DNA of 64,000 nucleotides from Thiohalocapsa sp963704155 (GCA_963704155.1 CAVPHF010000028.1:62001-126000), one strand, 5' to 3'. Shown: positions 1-9,747, counted from the first letter of the stretch. Program-made: numbers and translations. The notes: generated by a model not told the origin, from the letters alone.

Positions 1-721
1 GTTCCGGGTCGACGTCGCCAACGACGACCAGCGTGGCGTTGTTCGGCGCATACCACTTGCGATACCACTGGCGCAGGTCATCGGCCCGCATGGAATCGAG
101 ATCGCTGGCCCAGCCGATGATCGGGATGCGGTAGGGCGAGGCCTCATAGGCCGCGGCATTGAACTGCTCGTAGGTCAAGGACTCGGGATCGTCGTCGGTG
201 CGCAGGCGACGCTCCTCCTTGACGACCTCGATCTCTTTGAGGAACTCCTCCTCCGGCAGCGTCAGACGGCGCATACGCTCGGCCTCCAGCTCGAAGGAGA
301 CCGCTAGACGATCGGCGGCCATGGTCTGGAAATAGGCGGTATAGTCGCGCCCGGTAAAGGCGTTCTCGTCGCCGCCGTTGGCGGCGATGATGCGGGAGAA
401 TTCGCCCGGCGCCAGGTTCTCGGTGCCCTTGAACATCATGTGTTCCAGCACATGAGAGACGCCGGTGATACCGCCATACTCATAGCTGGACCCAACCTTG
501 TACCAGACCTGCGATGTGACGATCGGAGCACGGTCATCGCGCTTGACCAGCACCTTCAGTCCATTGTCGAGCGTGCGCTCGTGAACGGCGCTGCTCGTGC
601 CTGTACCAGGGGTCGTGCTCGCGCTCGGGCTGGCAGCCATCAGTGTACCAGCGGCCACCAAGACGGCCGGCGCCAGGGCGCGAAGAAAGCCGCGCGTAGT
701 TTTTGGTCCGATCTTCGACAT
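1..721 (-). CDS. M16 family zinc peptidase (insulinase/pitrilysin type), N-terminal part
   Basis: The frame is open from ATG at 721 down to the window edge (240 residues seen, no stop), so the C-terminal part lies outside. An N-terminal hydrophobic stretch (about residues 10-30, Leu/Ala/Val rich) looks like a signal peptide, suggesting a periplasmic enzyme. The inverted zinc motif HxxEH is present as HVLEHMMF about residue 88, followed by the usual family sequence and the downstream acidic stretch that supplies the third zinc ligand (ELEAERM). M16 enzymes degrade peptides or process proteins. It diverges from ftsY, a neighbourhood common in gammaproteobacteria, where such genes often come in pairs. 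Confidence 0.93.
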   Translation of the reverse strand, partial: MSKIGPKTTRGFLRALAPAVLVAAGTLMAASPSASTTPGTGTSSAVHERTLDNGLKVLVKRDDRAPIVTSQVWYKVGSSYEYGGITGVSHVLEHMMFKGTENLAPGEFSRIIAANGGDENAFTGRDYTAYFQTMAADRLAVSFELEAERMRRLTLPEEEFLKEIEVVKEERRLRTDDDPESLTYEQFNAAAYEASPYRIPIIGWASDLDSMRADDLRQWYRKWYAPNNATLVVVGDVDPE

Positions 722-1092
722 ATGACCTACCTAACTGAAAGATAAAGGGCAAAAACAACCAATGTTGGCTGGATGCAATGAGCACTGCTGAACGCGATCT
801 GGCGGAAGTGGCGGCGTCTCAGTGTTGTTACAATGCGCTATGGAGCCCGCGGTAAAGAAGCGGCAGTTCCGGATTTTCGCAGCGCGATGTCTGCTACTTG
901 GGTCGTTAGACGGCTCTTGGGTTCCGGAGAATCGCCCGCGGCAGCGCCTTCTGTCGATGAACATTTCGTCATCTGCCCTGGCGGCAGCCCATGCGCCCTG
1001 TCGGTGCCACGAGGCGGCCGCATTGCCGCTACCGCCCTGCCATCTGACGGCCCATTGACACTCCAGCCAGCCCAGCAGTCGGATCAAATACC
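722..1092. other. Divergent intergenic region between M16 peptidase and ftsY
   Basis: These 371 bases separate two divergent genes and should contain both promoters. Short open frames here run through both strands without recognisable similarity and I treat them as chance. No clear operator or RNA gene was seen. Confidence 0.5.
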
Positions 1093-2277
1093 ATGTTCGG
1101 TTTCGGAAAGAAGAAGAAACAGCAGCCCGAGGAGCGGGCGCAAGATCAGCGAGCCGTCGCAGGCGACCTGACCAAGGAGTCCGCTGCCTCGGCATCGACA
1201 CCGGCATCGGCCGCGCCGCCGACACCAGTGGCGCCCCTGCCGCGTCAGACCGAGGAACTGCCAGTGCGGGAACTCGCCGAAGCAAGCGAGCAAGCCGGCG
1301 GCCGTCTGGCCCAGGCGATCGCCGAGCACGCATCTCGGCGCGAGGACGCGACCGAGCCCAAGCGCTTCCTGGCCGGCCTGCGCCAGGGCCTGGCGCGCAC
1401 CCGCGAGGTGCTGAACGCCGACATCTCGGAACTCGTCACCGGGCGCAAGGAGATCGACCAAGATCTGCTCGATGAACTGGAGATGCTGCTGCTGACGGCC
1501 GACGTCGGCGTGCCGGCGACCGCCCGCATCATCGACGACCTCGCCTATCGCGTAAAGTTGCGCGAGGTATCCGATCCCGCTGGTCTACTGCGTGCGGTGC
1601 GCGCCCATCTTGCCGAGATCCTGAAAAGCAACGAGGCGCCAGTGCGGCAACCGGCCGCGGGCAAGCCGCAGGTTATCCTAGTAGTGGGTGTGAATGGCGC
1701 CGGCAAGACCACCAGCATCGGTAAGCTCACCAAGCAACTCCAGGCCGACGGCAACAGTGTCATGCTGGCAGCTGGCGACACCTTCCGCGCGGCCGCGGTG
1801 GAGCAGTTGCAAGCCTGGGGAGAGCGCAACAGGGTGCCCGTCATCGCCCAGCACGCCGGCGCCGACCCTGCGTCGGTCATCTTCGACGCGCTGCAGGCGG
1901 CCACGGCCCGCGGGGTGGACGTCTTGATCGCCGATACCGCAGGGCGACTGCACACCAAGTCTAACCTCATGGAGGAGCTGCGCAAGATCGGCCGGGTCAT
2001 GAAGAAGATCGATCCCGACGCGCCACACGAGGTGATGCTGGTGGTGGATGCCACGACCGGCCAGAATGCGCTGCATCAGGCGGTGCAGTTCAACGAGATT
2101 CTGCCGCTGACGGGCATCACGCTGACCAAGCTCGACGGCACGGCGAAGGGCGGTATCCTGTTTGCCATCGCCGACCGGCTCAATGTGCCGTTTCGGTTCA
2201 TCGGTGTCGGCGAGCGCATTGAAGACCTGCGCCATTTCGATGCCGATGAATTCCTCGACGCCCTGCTGGCGCCTTGA
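1093..2277 (+). CDS. ftsY: Signal recognition particle receptor FtsY
   Basis: 394 residues. FtsY is the membrane-associated GTPase that docks SRP-ribosome complexes at the Sec translocon. The N-terminus starts MFGFGKKKKQQ, followed by an Ala/Glu-rich acidic A region (to about 95), then the N domain and the G domain. GTPase motifs are visible: P-loop GVNGAGKTT (about 203), DTFRAAAVEQL, DTAGRLHTKSNLMEEL and TKLDGTAKGG. Length is normal for proteobacteria with a moderate A domain. It heads the ftsY-ftsE-ftsX-rpoH series, the classical gammaproteobacterial order. Confidence 0.98.
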   Translation: MFGFGKKKKQQPEERAQDQRAVAGDLTKESAASASTPASAAPPTPVAPLPRQTEELPVRELAEASEQAGGRLAQAIAEHASRREDATEPKRFLAGLRQGLARTREVLNADISELVTGRKEIDQDLLDELEMLLLTADVGVPATARIIDDLAYRVKLREVSDPAGLLRAVRAHLAEILKSNEAPVRQPAAGKPQVILVVGVNGAGKTTSIGKLTKQLQADGNSVMLAAGDTFRAAAVEQLQAWGERNRVPVIAQHAGADPASVIFDALQAATARGVDVLIADTAGRLHTKSNLMEELRKIGRVMKKIDPDAPHEVMLVVDATTGQNALHQAVQFNEILPLTGITLTKLDGTAKGGILFAIADRLNVPFRFIGVGERIEDLRHFDADEFLDALLAP

Positions 2278-2414
2278 ATCCGCTGGCACCTCGAGGTGCT
2301 GCCGCGCCAGAGCCGCCATGCCGCGATGGCGTTCGCTGGCCCTCGGAGCGCACATGAGCCCTCCAGACACCAGAGCGCCCCTCAGATGTCGCCAAGCCCG
2401 CCGCACGCCCTGAC

Positions 2415-3083
2415 ATGATCACCTTCGAACATGTCACCAAACGCTATCCCGAGCGCGGCGACGCGCTGAGAGATCTCAGCTTCAGTCTCGGCGCCGGTGA
2501 GATGGCATTTCTGACGGGTCACTCGGGTGCCGGCAAGAGCACCCTGCTGCGCCTCATCGGCCTGCTGGAACGTCCGACGCGCGGGAAGGTCTCGGTCGGC
2601 GGTCGCAATCTCGCTGAACTGCGCCGCCGTCAGATCCCGCTTCATCGCCGGCGTATCGGTATGATCTTCCAGGATCACTGCCTGCTGACGGACCGCAGCG
2701 TCTTTCACAACGTAGCGCTGCCGCTGGCCGCCTGCGGCATGCGCGAGCGCGAGATGGGCAAGCGCGTGCGTGCGGCCCTGGACCAGGTCGGACTGCTGCG
2801 GCTGGAGCGCGCACTGCCGCAATCGCTGTCGGGCGGCGAGCAGCAACGGGTCGGCATTGCACGCGCCGTGGTCGCACGGCCACCGGTGATCCTGGCCGAC
2901 GAGCCCACCGGTAACCTCGACCCGGACCTGTCGCGGGAGATCTTCCATCTGTTCGAACGTTTTCATCAGGTCGGCGTCAGCCTGTTGATCGCAACGCATG
3001 ACCTGGAACTGGTCGCATCCATGCCGCACCGGACCCTGCGCCTGCACCAGGGCCGGCTGGTGGCCGACTCGGGCAACTGGTAG
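2415..3083 (+). CDS. ftsE: Cell division ATP-binding protein FtsE
   Basis: 222 residues, a compact ABC ATPase. It partners FtsX at the division septum and drives regulation of peptidoglycan hydrolases through periplasmic activators. Walker A GHSGAGKST (about 35-43), signature LSGGEQQR, Walker B VILADEPTGNLD and the switch His (LLIATHD) are all intact. The 137-base gap after ftsY shows no other gene. ftsX begins 5 bases downstream, so the two are surely co-translated. Confidence 0.98.
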   Translation: MITFEHVTKRYPERGDALRDLSFSLGAGEMAFLTGHSGAGKSTLLRLIGLLERPTRGKVSVGGRNLAELRRRQIPLHRRRIGMIFQDHCLLTDRSVFHNVALPLAACGMREREMGKRVRAALDQVGLLRLERALPQSLSGGEQQRVGIARAVVARPPVILADEPTGNLDPDLSREIFHLFERFHQVGVSLLIATHDLELVASMPHRTLRLHQGRLVADSGNW

Positions 3084-3087
3084 CACC

Positions 3088-4098
3088 ATGGCAAGACACT
3101 CCAGAGGCCGCGTCCGCCAGACGCGATGGCTGTATCAGAGCGTTTCCTGGTTGGAGCCCTGGCTCGGCCAGCATGTCGGTGCCGCGACTGATACCCTGAA
3201 CAGACTGCTGCGCGCGCCAATGGCCACGACCATGACCATCGCTGCCATCGCCATCGCGCTGGCGCTGCCGGCGATGCTCTTCGTCGTGCTCGACAATCTG
3301 GAGCGTCTGAGCGGCGGCTGGCAGCGCGGCGCGGCCATGACGCTGTTCCTAGAGTCCGACATCGACGAGCAGCGCGGTGCCGAGCTGACCACGGCCCTGC
3401 TGGCGCGTGGCGACATCGAGACGGTGGAGATGGTGTCGCGCGAAGAAGGACTGGCCGAGTTCCGCGAGTACAGCGGCCTGGGCGCGGCCCTGGATCAACT
3501 CAGCGACAACCCGCTGCCGGTCGTGCTGGCCATCTATCCCACCGAACCGCCTGGATCGTTCGGCCCACCCGCGTCCGTCGAACCGAATTCGGCCAGCGGG
3601 ATCAGCGCGCTGGCCGCCGAACTCGAGTCATTGCCGGAAGTGGACTTCGTGCGCATCGATGTAGAGTGGCTGCAACGCTTCAAGGCCATCATGCAGTTGC
3701 TGCGCAATGCGGCGCTGTTGCTCGCCGGCGTGCTCGGAATGGCGGTGCTGCTGGTCGTGGGCAACACCATCCGGCTGGAGATCGAGAACCGACGCGGCGA
3801 GGTTCAGATCATGGATCTGGTCGGCGCGACGCCGGCCTACATTCGCCGGCCATTCGTTTATACAGGCGCCTGGTGCGGCCTGCTCGGTGGCATCCTCGCC
3901 TGGATCATGGTCGCGCTGGCTGTCCAGGCGCTGCGCGCCCCCATCGGACGGCTGGCAAGCCTATACCACACCGAGTTCGACCTGGGCGGACTCGCTCTGA
4001 TGCCATCGCTGACCCTGCTGAGCACAAGCGCGGCACTCGGCATCCTCGGCAGCTGGGTTGCCGTAGAACGCCATTTGAGTCGTATCAAGCCCAGCTGA
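3088..4098 (+). CDS. ftsX: Cell division protein FtsX
   Basis: 336 residues when started at ATG 3088, five bases after the ftsE stop; the open frame runs further upstream inside ftsE, but that part does not look like protein. FtsX has a cytoplasmic N-terminus, a first membrane helix (about 47-66), a periplasmic loop of about 120 residues with an FtsX-typical EEGLAEFREYSGLGAALD stretch, then three more helices in the C-terminal half. It forms the FtsEX complex with the preceding ATPase. The protein is complete and unremarkable. Confidence 0.97.
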   Translation: MARHSRGRVRQTRWLYQSVSWLEPWLGQHVGAATDTLNRLLRAPMATTMTIAAIAIALALPAMLFVVLDNLERLSGGWQRGAAMTLFLESDIDEQRGAELTTALLARGDIETVEMVSREEGLAEFREYSGLGAALDQLSDNPLPVVLAIYPTEPPGSFGPPASVEPNSASGISALAAELESLPEVDFVRIDVEWLQRFKAIMQLLRNAALLLAGVLGMAVLLVVGNTIRLEIENRRGEVQIMDLVGATPAYIRRPFVYTGAWCGLLGGILAWIMVALAVQALRAPIGRLASLYHTEFDLGGLALMPSLTLLSTSAALGILGSWVAVERHLSRIKPS

Positions 4099-4409
4099 GA
4101 CACCTGGCCCCTAGGTTTTTACCAGCCGTAACCAGGGTATTTCCCGATACTGGACAATAGATCGGTAATTCCTTCGCACGAATCGCGAAACCTCTAATAA
4201 CGTCGCATCTAAAGCCCTTTGCAGGTGCTCTGCACCGGCTTCAGGGTCCCGGGACGCCCCTATCACGGCACTGCCACGGGCACGATGGCCCATGTAAAAT
4301 AAAGACTTGGCGTGAAAGAGGGTGTATCATCTCTCTGTATATGGTTTTGTCCAGCCTTTGCCGGATGAACTTTCCGTTCAAACCCTGCTCGAAAACCCTG
4401 ACGCAAACG

Positions 4410-4438
4410 TTGCCAACGCCGCATTTGGGTGCTAGCAT
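4410..4438 (+). promoter_or_regulatory. Candidate sigma-70 type promoter of rpoH
   Basis: TTGCCA (4410-4415) and TAGCAT (4433-4438) are separated by 17 bases, 34 bases before the chosen rpoH start at 4472. It lies in the 373-base ftsX-rpoH gap, which otherwise shows no gene, so rpoH probably has its own promoter in addition to any read-through from ftsX. Judged by eye only. Confidence 0.4.
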
Positions 4439-4471
4439 AATTTCCGAGCATTTTACTTGGGTATCGACGCT

Positions 4472-5332
4472 ATGACTGACGCAACCATGAAAGACATCGC
4501 CACCGTTGGCTCGCTTTCGACCGGCACCATCGACGCCTACATCTCCAGCGCCTACCAGATCCCGGTGTTGACCGTGGACGAGGAACGCGAGTTGGCGCTC
4601 AGGCTGCGCGACCAGGGGGACATGATGGCCGCGCGCCGCCTGGTTCTATCGCACCTGCGTTTCGTCATCCGCATTGCCCGGGGCTATCTCGGCTATGGTC
4701 TGCCGCTGCCGGACCTGATCCAGGAAGGCACGGTCGGCCTGATGAAGGCGGTGCGACGCTTCGAGCCGGACGTCGGCGTTCGCCTCGTCTCCTTCGCGGT
4801 GCATTGGATTCGCGCCGAGATCCACGAGTACATCCTGCGTAACTGGCGGATTGTGAAGGTCGCGACCACCAAGGCGCAGCGCAAGCTCTTCTTCAACCTG
4901 CGCAGCTCCAAAAAACGCCTTGGCTGGTTCACCAAGCAGGAGGTCGACGATGTCGCCGCCGACCTCGGCGTCAAGCCCGAAACGGTGTTGGAGATGGAGT
5001 CGCGCCTGTCCAGCCATGATATGTCGTTCGACGGCCACGATGACGACGACGACGAGGGTCCGTCCGCTCCATCGACCTACCTGCCCGACATGAGCATGGA
5101 GCCGGCCTCGGCGTTGGAACGCCAGGACAGCACCGACTATCAGCGTGATCGTCTGTTCGCTGCCCTCGACGGGCTCGACGAACGCAGCAAGACAATTCTG
5201 CGCGAGCGCTGGTTGACCGAGAAGAAACAGACCCTGCACGAGCTGGCTCAGCAGTTTGGCGTCTCGGCAGAGCGCATCCGCCAGATCGAGAAGAACGCGA
5301 TGAACAAGCTGCGCAACCAACTAGAACTTTAA
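4472..5332 (+). CDS. rpoH: RNA polymerase sigma-32 (heat-shock) factor RpoH
   Basis: 286 residues from ATG 4472; an in-frame TTG at 4457 would add five residues. RpoH directs RNA polymerase to heat-shock promoters. Region 2 is seen as DLIQEGTVGLMKAV and SFAVHWIRAEIHEYILRNWR, directly followed by the RpoH box (TTKAQRKLFFNLRS). Region 4 ends with the helix-turn-helix ELAQQFGVSAERIRQIEKNAMNKL. A short acidic insertion (DGHDDDDDEG) sits before region 3-4. It is the last gene of the ftsYEX-rpoH run and is followed by a strong terminator. Confidence 0.97.
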   Translation: MTDATMKDIATVGSLSTGTIDAYISSAYQIPVLTVDEERELALRLRDQGDMMAARRLVLSHLRFVIRIARGYLGYGLPLPDLIQEGTVGLMKAVRRFEPDVGVRLVSFAVHWIRAEIHEYILRNWRIVKVATTKAQRKLFFNLRSSKKRLGWFTKQEVDDVAADLGVKPETVLEMESRLSSHDMSFDGHDDDDDEGPSAPSTYLPDMSMEPASALERQDSTDYQRDRLFAALDGLDERSKTILRERWLTEKKQTLHELAQQFGVSAERIRQIEKNAMNKLRNQLEL

Positions 5333-5400
5333 AGCGAGACTGAAAGGCGAATAGGCGACAAGCCAGGGAGCAGGCCGGCCGCGAGCCGCCAACAGGTGCC

Positions 5401-5437
5401 ACGCCAAAGCCCGCCACTCGGCGGGCTTTGGCGTTTG
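5401..5437 (+). terminator. Rho-independent terminator after rpoH
   Basis: A perfect 15-bp stem (5401-5415 pairing with 5420-5434), four-base loop ACTC and a short T run follow the rpoH stop by 69 bases. The stem is GC-rich and includes AAAGCCCGCC / GGCGGGCTTT. Confidence 0.85.
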
Positions 5438-5659
5438 TGCATCTGCGTTATCGACGCTTCGACGGCGACCGCTCCCTCGAATGCAAGCCGGCGCAGATAG
5501 GGTCGGCAACGACCGACCACGGCCAACTCAACCGACGCCGGGGGCACTTGCAAGCGCGCGGCGATACTGGCCGAATAGGCGCCTGCCGCCGAGACCCTTT
5601 AGGCAAGGCAATAGACAACAACGACCATCACAGCATTGGAACCCGCTGCATACTCCGCC

Positions 5660-7195
5660 ATGAAGCAAAAGACGAACAAGGTCATTGCGCTGCTGCTACC
5701 CGCGCTTGCGCTGACCCTGCACCTAAGCCCGAGCCAAGCCGCCATCCCGGCGACGCCGGTCATGACACTGTACAAGTTCAATGGCCCGTTACAGGTCCCC
5801 TACTACCGCATCGGCGCCAACGGCCCCGGCGCCAAGGCCGGCAGCCTGACGCAGGGCACCTCGATCATACCCTGCCTTGTCATCCAAAACGGCCGCCCAC
5901 TGACCGACAACAGCGGTACGCCCTATGTCGGGTTCGAGATCGTCGTCGACGCCGGCAAGGCGTCTGGACAGTCCGCGACAAACACCTTCAAACGCACATT
6001 CGCCGAGCGCGAGCGCCTGCGTGTGAATAATCATCACTGTGCATCCAAGGTGCGCCATGTGCTCAATGTGCGTGACCTGTATGCGTTGGAAAAGGCGCCC
6101 TTTTTCGACCCGCCCGGGCGTGGCGATCAAAAGGCCGCCGAGCGCCAAGGCAAGGGCACGCTCGATCAGATCGTGCGCAGCTTCCACAACTCGCCGCAAT
6201 GCGCCGGCGTGAACAACCGTCTGACCGGGCGCCGCGCAAAGCTCGCCTCGGCCTGGGACAGCTTCTCCGCCAAGAATGCCGGCAACTGGGACAAGACATC
6301 GCTGGCGCGGGCAAAGCACCTGGACTACAGCATGCGCACCGCCATCTACGAGGGCCACCTCGACCGCGGCTGCTCCGCCTACGGCGCGTGCGAACGCAAT
6401 TCCGTGGTGCTCTCGGTGCGCAACCGCGCCGTCGGCCAGTGTTTGAAACGGCAGGGCTGCCGCTTTCCGGGCGACTTCCAGGGCGTCGCATCGGATGTGT
6501 CCCAGTACAATATCTGGGATGCCTATCTGACCCAGATCTCCGGACTGACCGCCTGCTATCTGCGGACCGATCTGGCCAACAAGGACTACTACGACCGTAT
6601 TCAGGCCATGTACGAGCAGAACGTGGGCGACGCGGAGCGCATCCTGTACGGTAGCGAGGCCGACTTGCGCGATCTGTTTCCCGGCAACTCCATGTCGGAC
6701 CTGACCGAGCTACGGCACTATTACCATCCGCCGGCGATGGGCAAGTGTTTCCCGCAGTACGACCGCATCGAGTACATGTCCGGCGCGGTCGCCAACAATG
6801 GGCCTGACCACGCGCTGATCGCCAACACACGCATCAAGGTCGGGAGCAAGGTCGGCAACGGCTATCGCTTCGAAGAATTCCGCTTCGATCAGGAAGACTG
6901 GGGCGACGCCATCCGCGTCGAAAACAACTACCCCGGCTTCGTCGTCGACGCCCGCAAGGTCCGTCTCGGCGGCGGCGGCGGGTGCACTCCCTATGGCGTC
7001 TCGAGCGGCTGCCGCTTCTCCAAGGTGGGCCGCTACAGGCGCACCCCCAATTGGTTGACCGCCGGCAAACCCTTGGCGCTCAACTGTCGCATCCAAGACC
7101 GCGGTGAATCCTGTCGAGGCGGAGGTCGCTCACAAAGCGTCACGGTCGGTGGCGCCTGCGACGTCGATATGATGCCCGTGACCGGCGTGCACTGA
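5660..7195 (+). CDS. Secreted Cys-rich protein of unknown function
   Basis: 511 residues from ATG 5660; the upstream in-frame TTG (5636) would only add residues before the signal peptide. The N-terminus has Lys residues followed by a hydrophobic core (VIALLLPALALTLHL) and a likely cleavage site after SQA, so it should be exported. The mature part holds many Cys residues scattered to the end (for example the C-terminal CRIQDRGESCRGGG and VGGACDVDMM stretches), compatible with disulfides in the periplasm or outside. I recognise no domain and no catalytic motif. It stands alone between rpoH and a convergent AraC gene. Codon use matches its neighbours. Confidence 0.85.
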   Translation: MKQKTNKVIALLLPALALTLHLSPSQAAIPATPVMTLYKFNGPLQVPYYRIGANGPGAKAGSLTQGTSIIPCLVIQNGRPLTDNSGTPYVGFEIVVDAGKASGQSATNTFKRTFAERERLRVNNHHCASKVRHVLNVRDLYALEKAPFFDPPGRGDQKAAERQGKGTLDQIVRSFHNSPQCAGVNNRLTGRRAKLASAWDSFSAKNAGNWDKTSLARAKHLDYSMRTAIYEGHLDRGCSAYGACERNSVVLSVRNRAVGQCLKRQGCRFPGDFQGVASDVSQYNIWDAYLTQISGLTACYLRTDLANKDYYDRIQAMYEQNVGDAERILYGSEADLRDLFPGNSMSDLTELRHYYHPPAMGKCFPQYDRIEYMSGAVANNGPDHALIANTRIKVGSKVGNGYRFEEFRFDQEDWGDAIRVENNYPGFVVDARKVRLGGGGGCTPYGVSSGCRFSKVGRYRRTPNWLTAGKPLALNCRIQDRGESCRGGGRSQSVTVGGACDVDMMPVTGVH

Positions 7196-7279
7196 TCTCC
7201 GTCGAGGTATCGCGATGCGCAGGGCCTTGACCAGCCCCGAGCGATTGCTGGCCGATGGGCGGCCTCGACCTTTGCCATT

Positions 7280-7301
7280 AGGCGATTTCTGTCAATCGCC
7301 T
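7280..7301. terminator. Hairpin between convergent genes, probable bidirectional terminator
   Basis: AGGCGATT (7280-7287) and AATCGCCT (7294-7301) form an 8-bp stem with a six-base loop, 85 bases after the secreted-protein stop and 20 bases after the AraC gene stop on the other strand. T/A-rich flanks are short. Confidence 0.5.
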
Positions 7302-7320
7302 TAACTCGGCGCTGAGCGCT

Positions 7321-8316
7321 TCAGGCAGCCGGTTCGCTCGGCCCATCGAACGCCATCACGGATCCCAAAGCCGGTTCCGGTGCCGTCACCCGACCGCGAT
7401 GCTCGCGCGGACTGATGCCGCGTACCCGCTTGAACGCCGTGCTGAACGCGTAGGGCGTGCTGTAGCCGACCTGCTCCGCCACCGAGCCGACCGTCGCGCC
7501 CGGTTCGCACAACAGGTCGGCGGCCAGCGCGAGGCGCCACTCGGTGAGAAAGGCCATCGGAGGCTGACCGACGACCGCATGGAAGCGTCGTGCAAGACCC
7601 GCACGCGAGATGCCGACGCGCTGGGCAAGACCCGCCAAGGTCCAGGGCCGTGCCGGATCGGTGTGCATCAGGTTCAGCGCACGCGCCACCATCGGGTCGC
7701 CCTGAGACCGAACCCAGGCCGGCGCCGCGGCCTCCAGTCGTTCGAACCAGGCCCTAAGCACCGCGATCACGAGCATGTCCAGCAGCCGGTCGAGCACCGC
7801 TGCCTGACCGGGCAGGTCCTTGGTCATCTCGTCGCAGAGCAGACCCACCAACGGCGACTCCCACTGAGAGTTCGCCAGCGATAGTAGGGGCGGCAGGGTG
7901 CGTCGCAGCCGATCGCCGATCTCACCCGGGGATTCGTAGGCCCCCACCAGCATCAGCGTCGAGCCTCGCGGATCATTGCCCCAGGTGCGCACGCCGAGGC
8001 TCATCTGCTCCGCCAGCGATTCGCCCGACGGCGTGCAGCAGCGCTGGCCGGGATGGATCACCACATCGGTCGGGCTCGCCGGGTCATCGGCAACGCTGTA
8101 GTGATCCGGACCCCGAGTGACGGCGATGTCGCCGATTCCGAGACGCACCGGCTCGGCGCCGTCCGGCATCACCCAGGCGTATCCCTTGACCACGGCCAAC
8201 AGGGTAAGCGGAGACTCCGCGAGGACGCGCAGCGACCAGGGCGGGGTCATTACAGCGCGCAGCGCAAAGGCACCGCGGGCGCGTGGGCCATCGAGCATGC
8301 CGGCGAAGGGGTCCAT
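7321..8316 (-). CDS. AraC family transcriptional regulator with cupin-type sensor domain
   Basis: 331 residues from ATG 8316 (MDPFAGML), chosen because the upstream extension lacks family character. The N-terminal half is the cupin-6 type sensor found in AraC proteins (about 1-180); the C-terminal part has the two helix-turn-helix units, LAQRVGISRAGLARRFHAVVGQPP and VAEQVGYSTPYAFSTAFKRVRGISP. Such regulators usually control the neighbouring oxidoreductase. It is divergent from the NmrA-type gene 134 bases away, so the shared gap is the likely operator region. The effector is unknown. Confidence 0.93.
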   Translation of the reverse strand: MDPFAGMLDGPRARGAFALRAVMTPPWSLRVLAESPLTLLAVVKGYAWVMPDGAEPVRLGIGDIAVTRGPDHYSVADDPASPTDVVIHPGQRCCTPSGESLAEQMSLGVRTWGNDPRGSTLMLVGAYESPGEIGDRLRRTLPPLLSLANSQWESPLVGLLCDEMTKDLPGQAAVLDRLLDMLVIAVLRAWFERLEAAAPAWVRSQGDPMVARALNLMHTDPARPWTLAGLAQRVGISRAGLARRFHAVVGQPPMAFLTEWRLALAADLLCEPGATVGSVAEQVGYSTPYAFSTAFKRVRGISPREHRGRVTAPEPALGSVMAFDGPSEPAA

Positions 8317-8450
8317 GCGGAACAGTCTAGACGATCGCGTATGAATCTGAGTAGCCGGACCATGGGCGGATACGCGCATCGATTGCACACTGTCTTCCGA
8401 CCGCCGCCCATTGTGGGCGGCCCGCAAGCCAACGCCAACGGAGGCCACTT

Positions 8451-9347
8451 ATGCCCAACCATACAACCATCGCACGATCTGGCACCCGGCTGGGAAACAC
8501 GACAGGGGAAACCACTGATAGGACCACATTGATCATCGGTGCCGGCGGCAAGACCGGTCGCCGTGTCGCGGACCTGCTCGTTCAGGCCGGTCAGCCTATC
8601 CGACCCGCGTCCCGCTCCTCCGCGACGCCATTCGACTGGGGCGACCAAGCCACCTGGGCGCCGGCCGTGAAGGGGGTCGATGCCGCTTACATTACCTACT
8701 ACCCGGACCTGGCCTTCCCTGGCGCGGCGGAAACGGTCGGTGCCTTTGCCGATCTGGCGGTCGCGAACGGGGTCCGCCGCCTGGTGCTGCTCTCAGGGCG
8801 CGGCGAGGCCGGCGCCCGACAAGCCGAGCAGCGCATGCAGGGCTCGGGCGCCGACTGGACCATCGTGCGCTGCGCCTTCTTCAACCAGAACTTCAGCGAG
8901 ACATTTGCCGACGCCATCCGGAGCGGCACGCTGGCGATGCCGGGCGCTGACGCCAGGGAACCCTTTATCGACGCGGACGACATCGCCGACGTCGTCGTTG
9001 CCTCCCTGAACGACGATCGCCACATCGGCCAGCTCTACGAACTGACCGGTCCGCGCCTGCTGACCCTTGCCGAGGTGGCCGCCGAGTTCAGCGCCGCCCT
9101 GGGTCGTGCGGTGCGCTATGTCCCCCTGACCGTTGAGCGCTATGCCGCTGAGCTGATCGCGCATGGGCTCCCCAGCGAGGAAGCGGCGCCCATCGCCGAG
9201 CTGATCGCCGAGGTGCTCGACGGACGCAATGCGTACCTCACCGACGGCGTCGAGCGGGCGCTCGGCCGTCCGCCGCGCGACTTTCGCGACTATGCGCGAG
9301 CGACGGCGGCGAGCGGTGTTTGGGGTCTGAAGCAGACAGCGGCTTGA
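8451..9347 (+). CDS. NmrA-like NAD(P)-binding oxidoreductase
   Basis: 298 residues. A Rossmann fold is shown by TLIIGAGGKTGRRVADLL (from about residue 25) and by family sequence through SGRGEAGARQAEQRMQGSG and WTIVRCAFFNQNF, typical of NmrA / quinone-oxidoreductase-2-like atypical short-chain dehydrogenases. These proteins bind NAD(P) and act as quinone or redox-linked reductases or redox sensors; the substrate cannot be read from sequence. The first about 24 residues are an extension before the Rossmann start, so a later start is possible. Paired divergently with the AraC regulator, which probably controls it. Confidence 0.9.
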   Translation: MPNHTTIARSGTRLGNTTGETTDRTTLIIGAGGKTGRRVADLLVQAGQPIRPASRSSATPFDWGDQATWAPAVKGVDAAYITYYPDLAFPGAAETVGAFADLAVANGVRRLVLLSGRGEAGARQAEQRMQGSGADWTIVRCAFFNQNFSETFADAIRSGTLAMPGADAREPFIDADDIADVVVASLNDDRHIGQLYELTGPRLLTLAEVAAEFSAALGRAVRYVPLTVERYAAELIAHGLPSEEAAPIAELIAEVLDGRNAYLTDGVERALGRPPRDFRDYARATAASGVWGLKQTAA

Positions 9348-9747
9348 GCATCCGTGCGGGACATCGGCTCGGTCAGGGTAGGGCCGAAGGCTAAGGCGAT
9401 TGCCGGCACCCTTCTACCCCATACCACATCCGAGCCGGTCGCAGCGTCGCGGGCGCGATCGGTGATCTAGAGCACATCGACAACTGAACGGCGCCGTTTT
9501 GCTGGGACTTGGTCGCTTACCGTCTGAGTGGCCGGCGCGGAAGAGCGCTTTGGCCCCGGCATTAGTTCACGACCCATGCTCGCACAGCCGCCGAGGACGG
9601 CGAGCACGAGCAAAAGCAATCAATAGCGCCTGCGCCTATTGGCATTAGCATGCTCCAGGCGACCATCGGCGAATGCCCGAATCCGGGCTGGAGGCAACGA
9701 GCGTCAGCTCCAGCATTGCCGGTCGCTCATCTCATATCGGGGTTGGA
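9348..9747. other. Intergenic region with a possible lipoprotein remnant
   Basis: On the minus strand, 9619 to 9467 reads about 50 codons with a lipobox-like run LAVLGGCASMG near its start and a stop at 9467-9469. The only initiators are TTG/GTG codons directly after an in-frame stop, and the usual basic N-terminus is missing, so it may be a decayed lipoprotein gene or chance. Nothing else is seen in these 400 bases. Confidence 0.25.
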
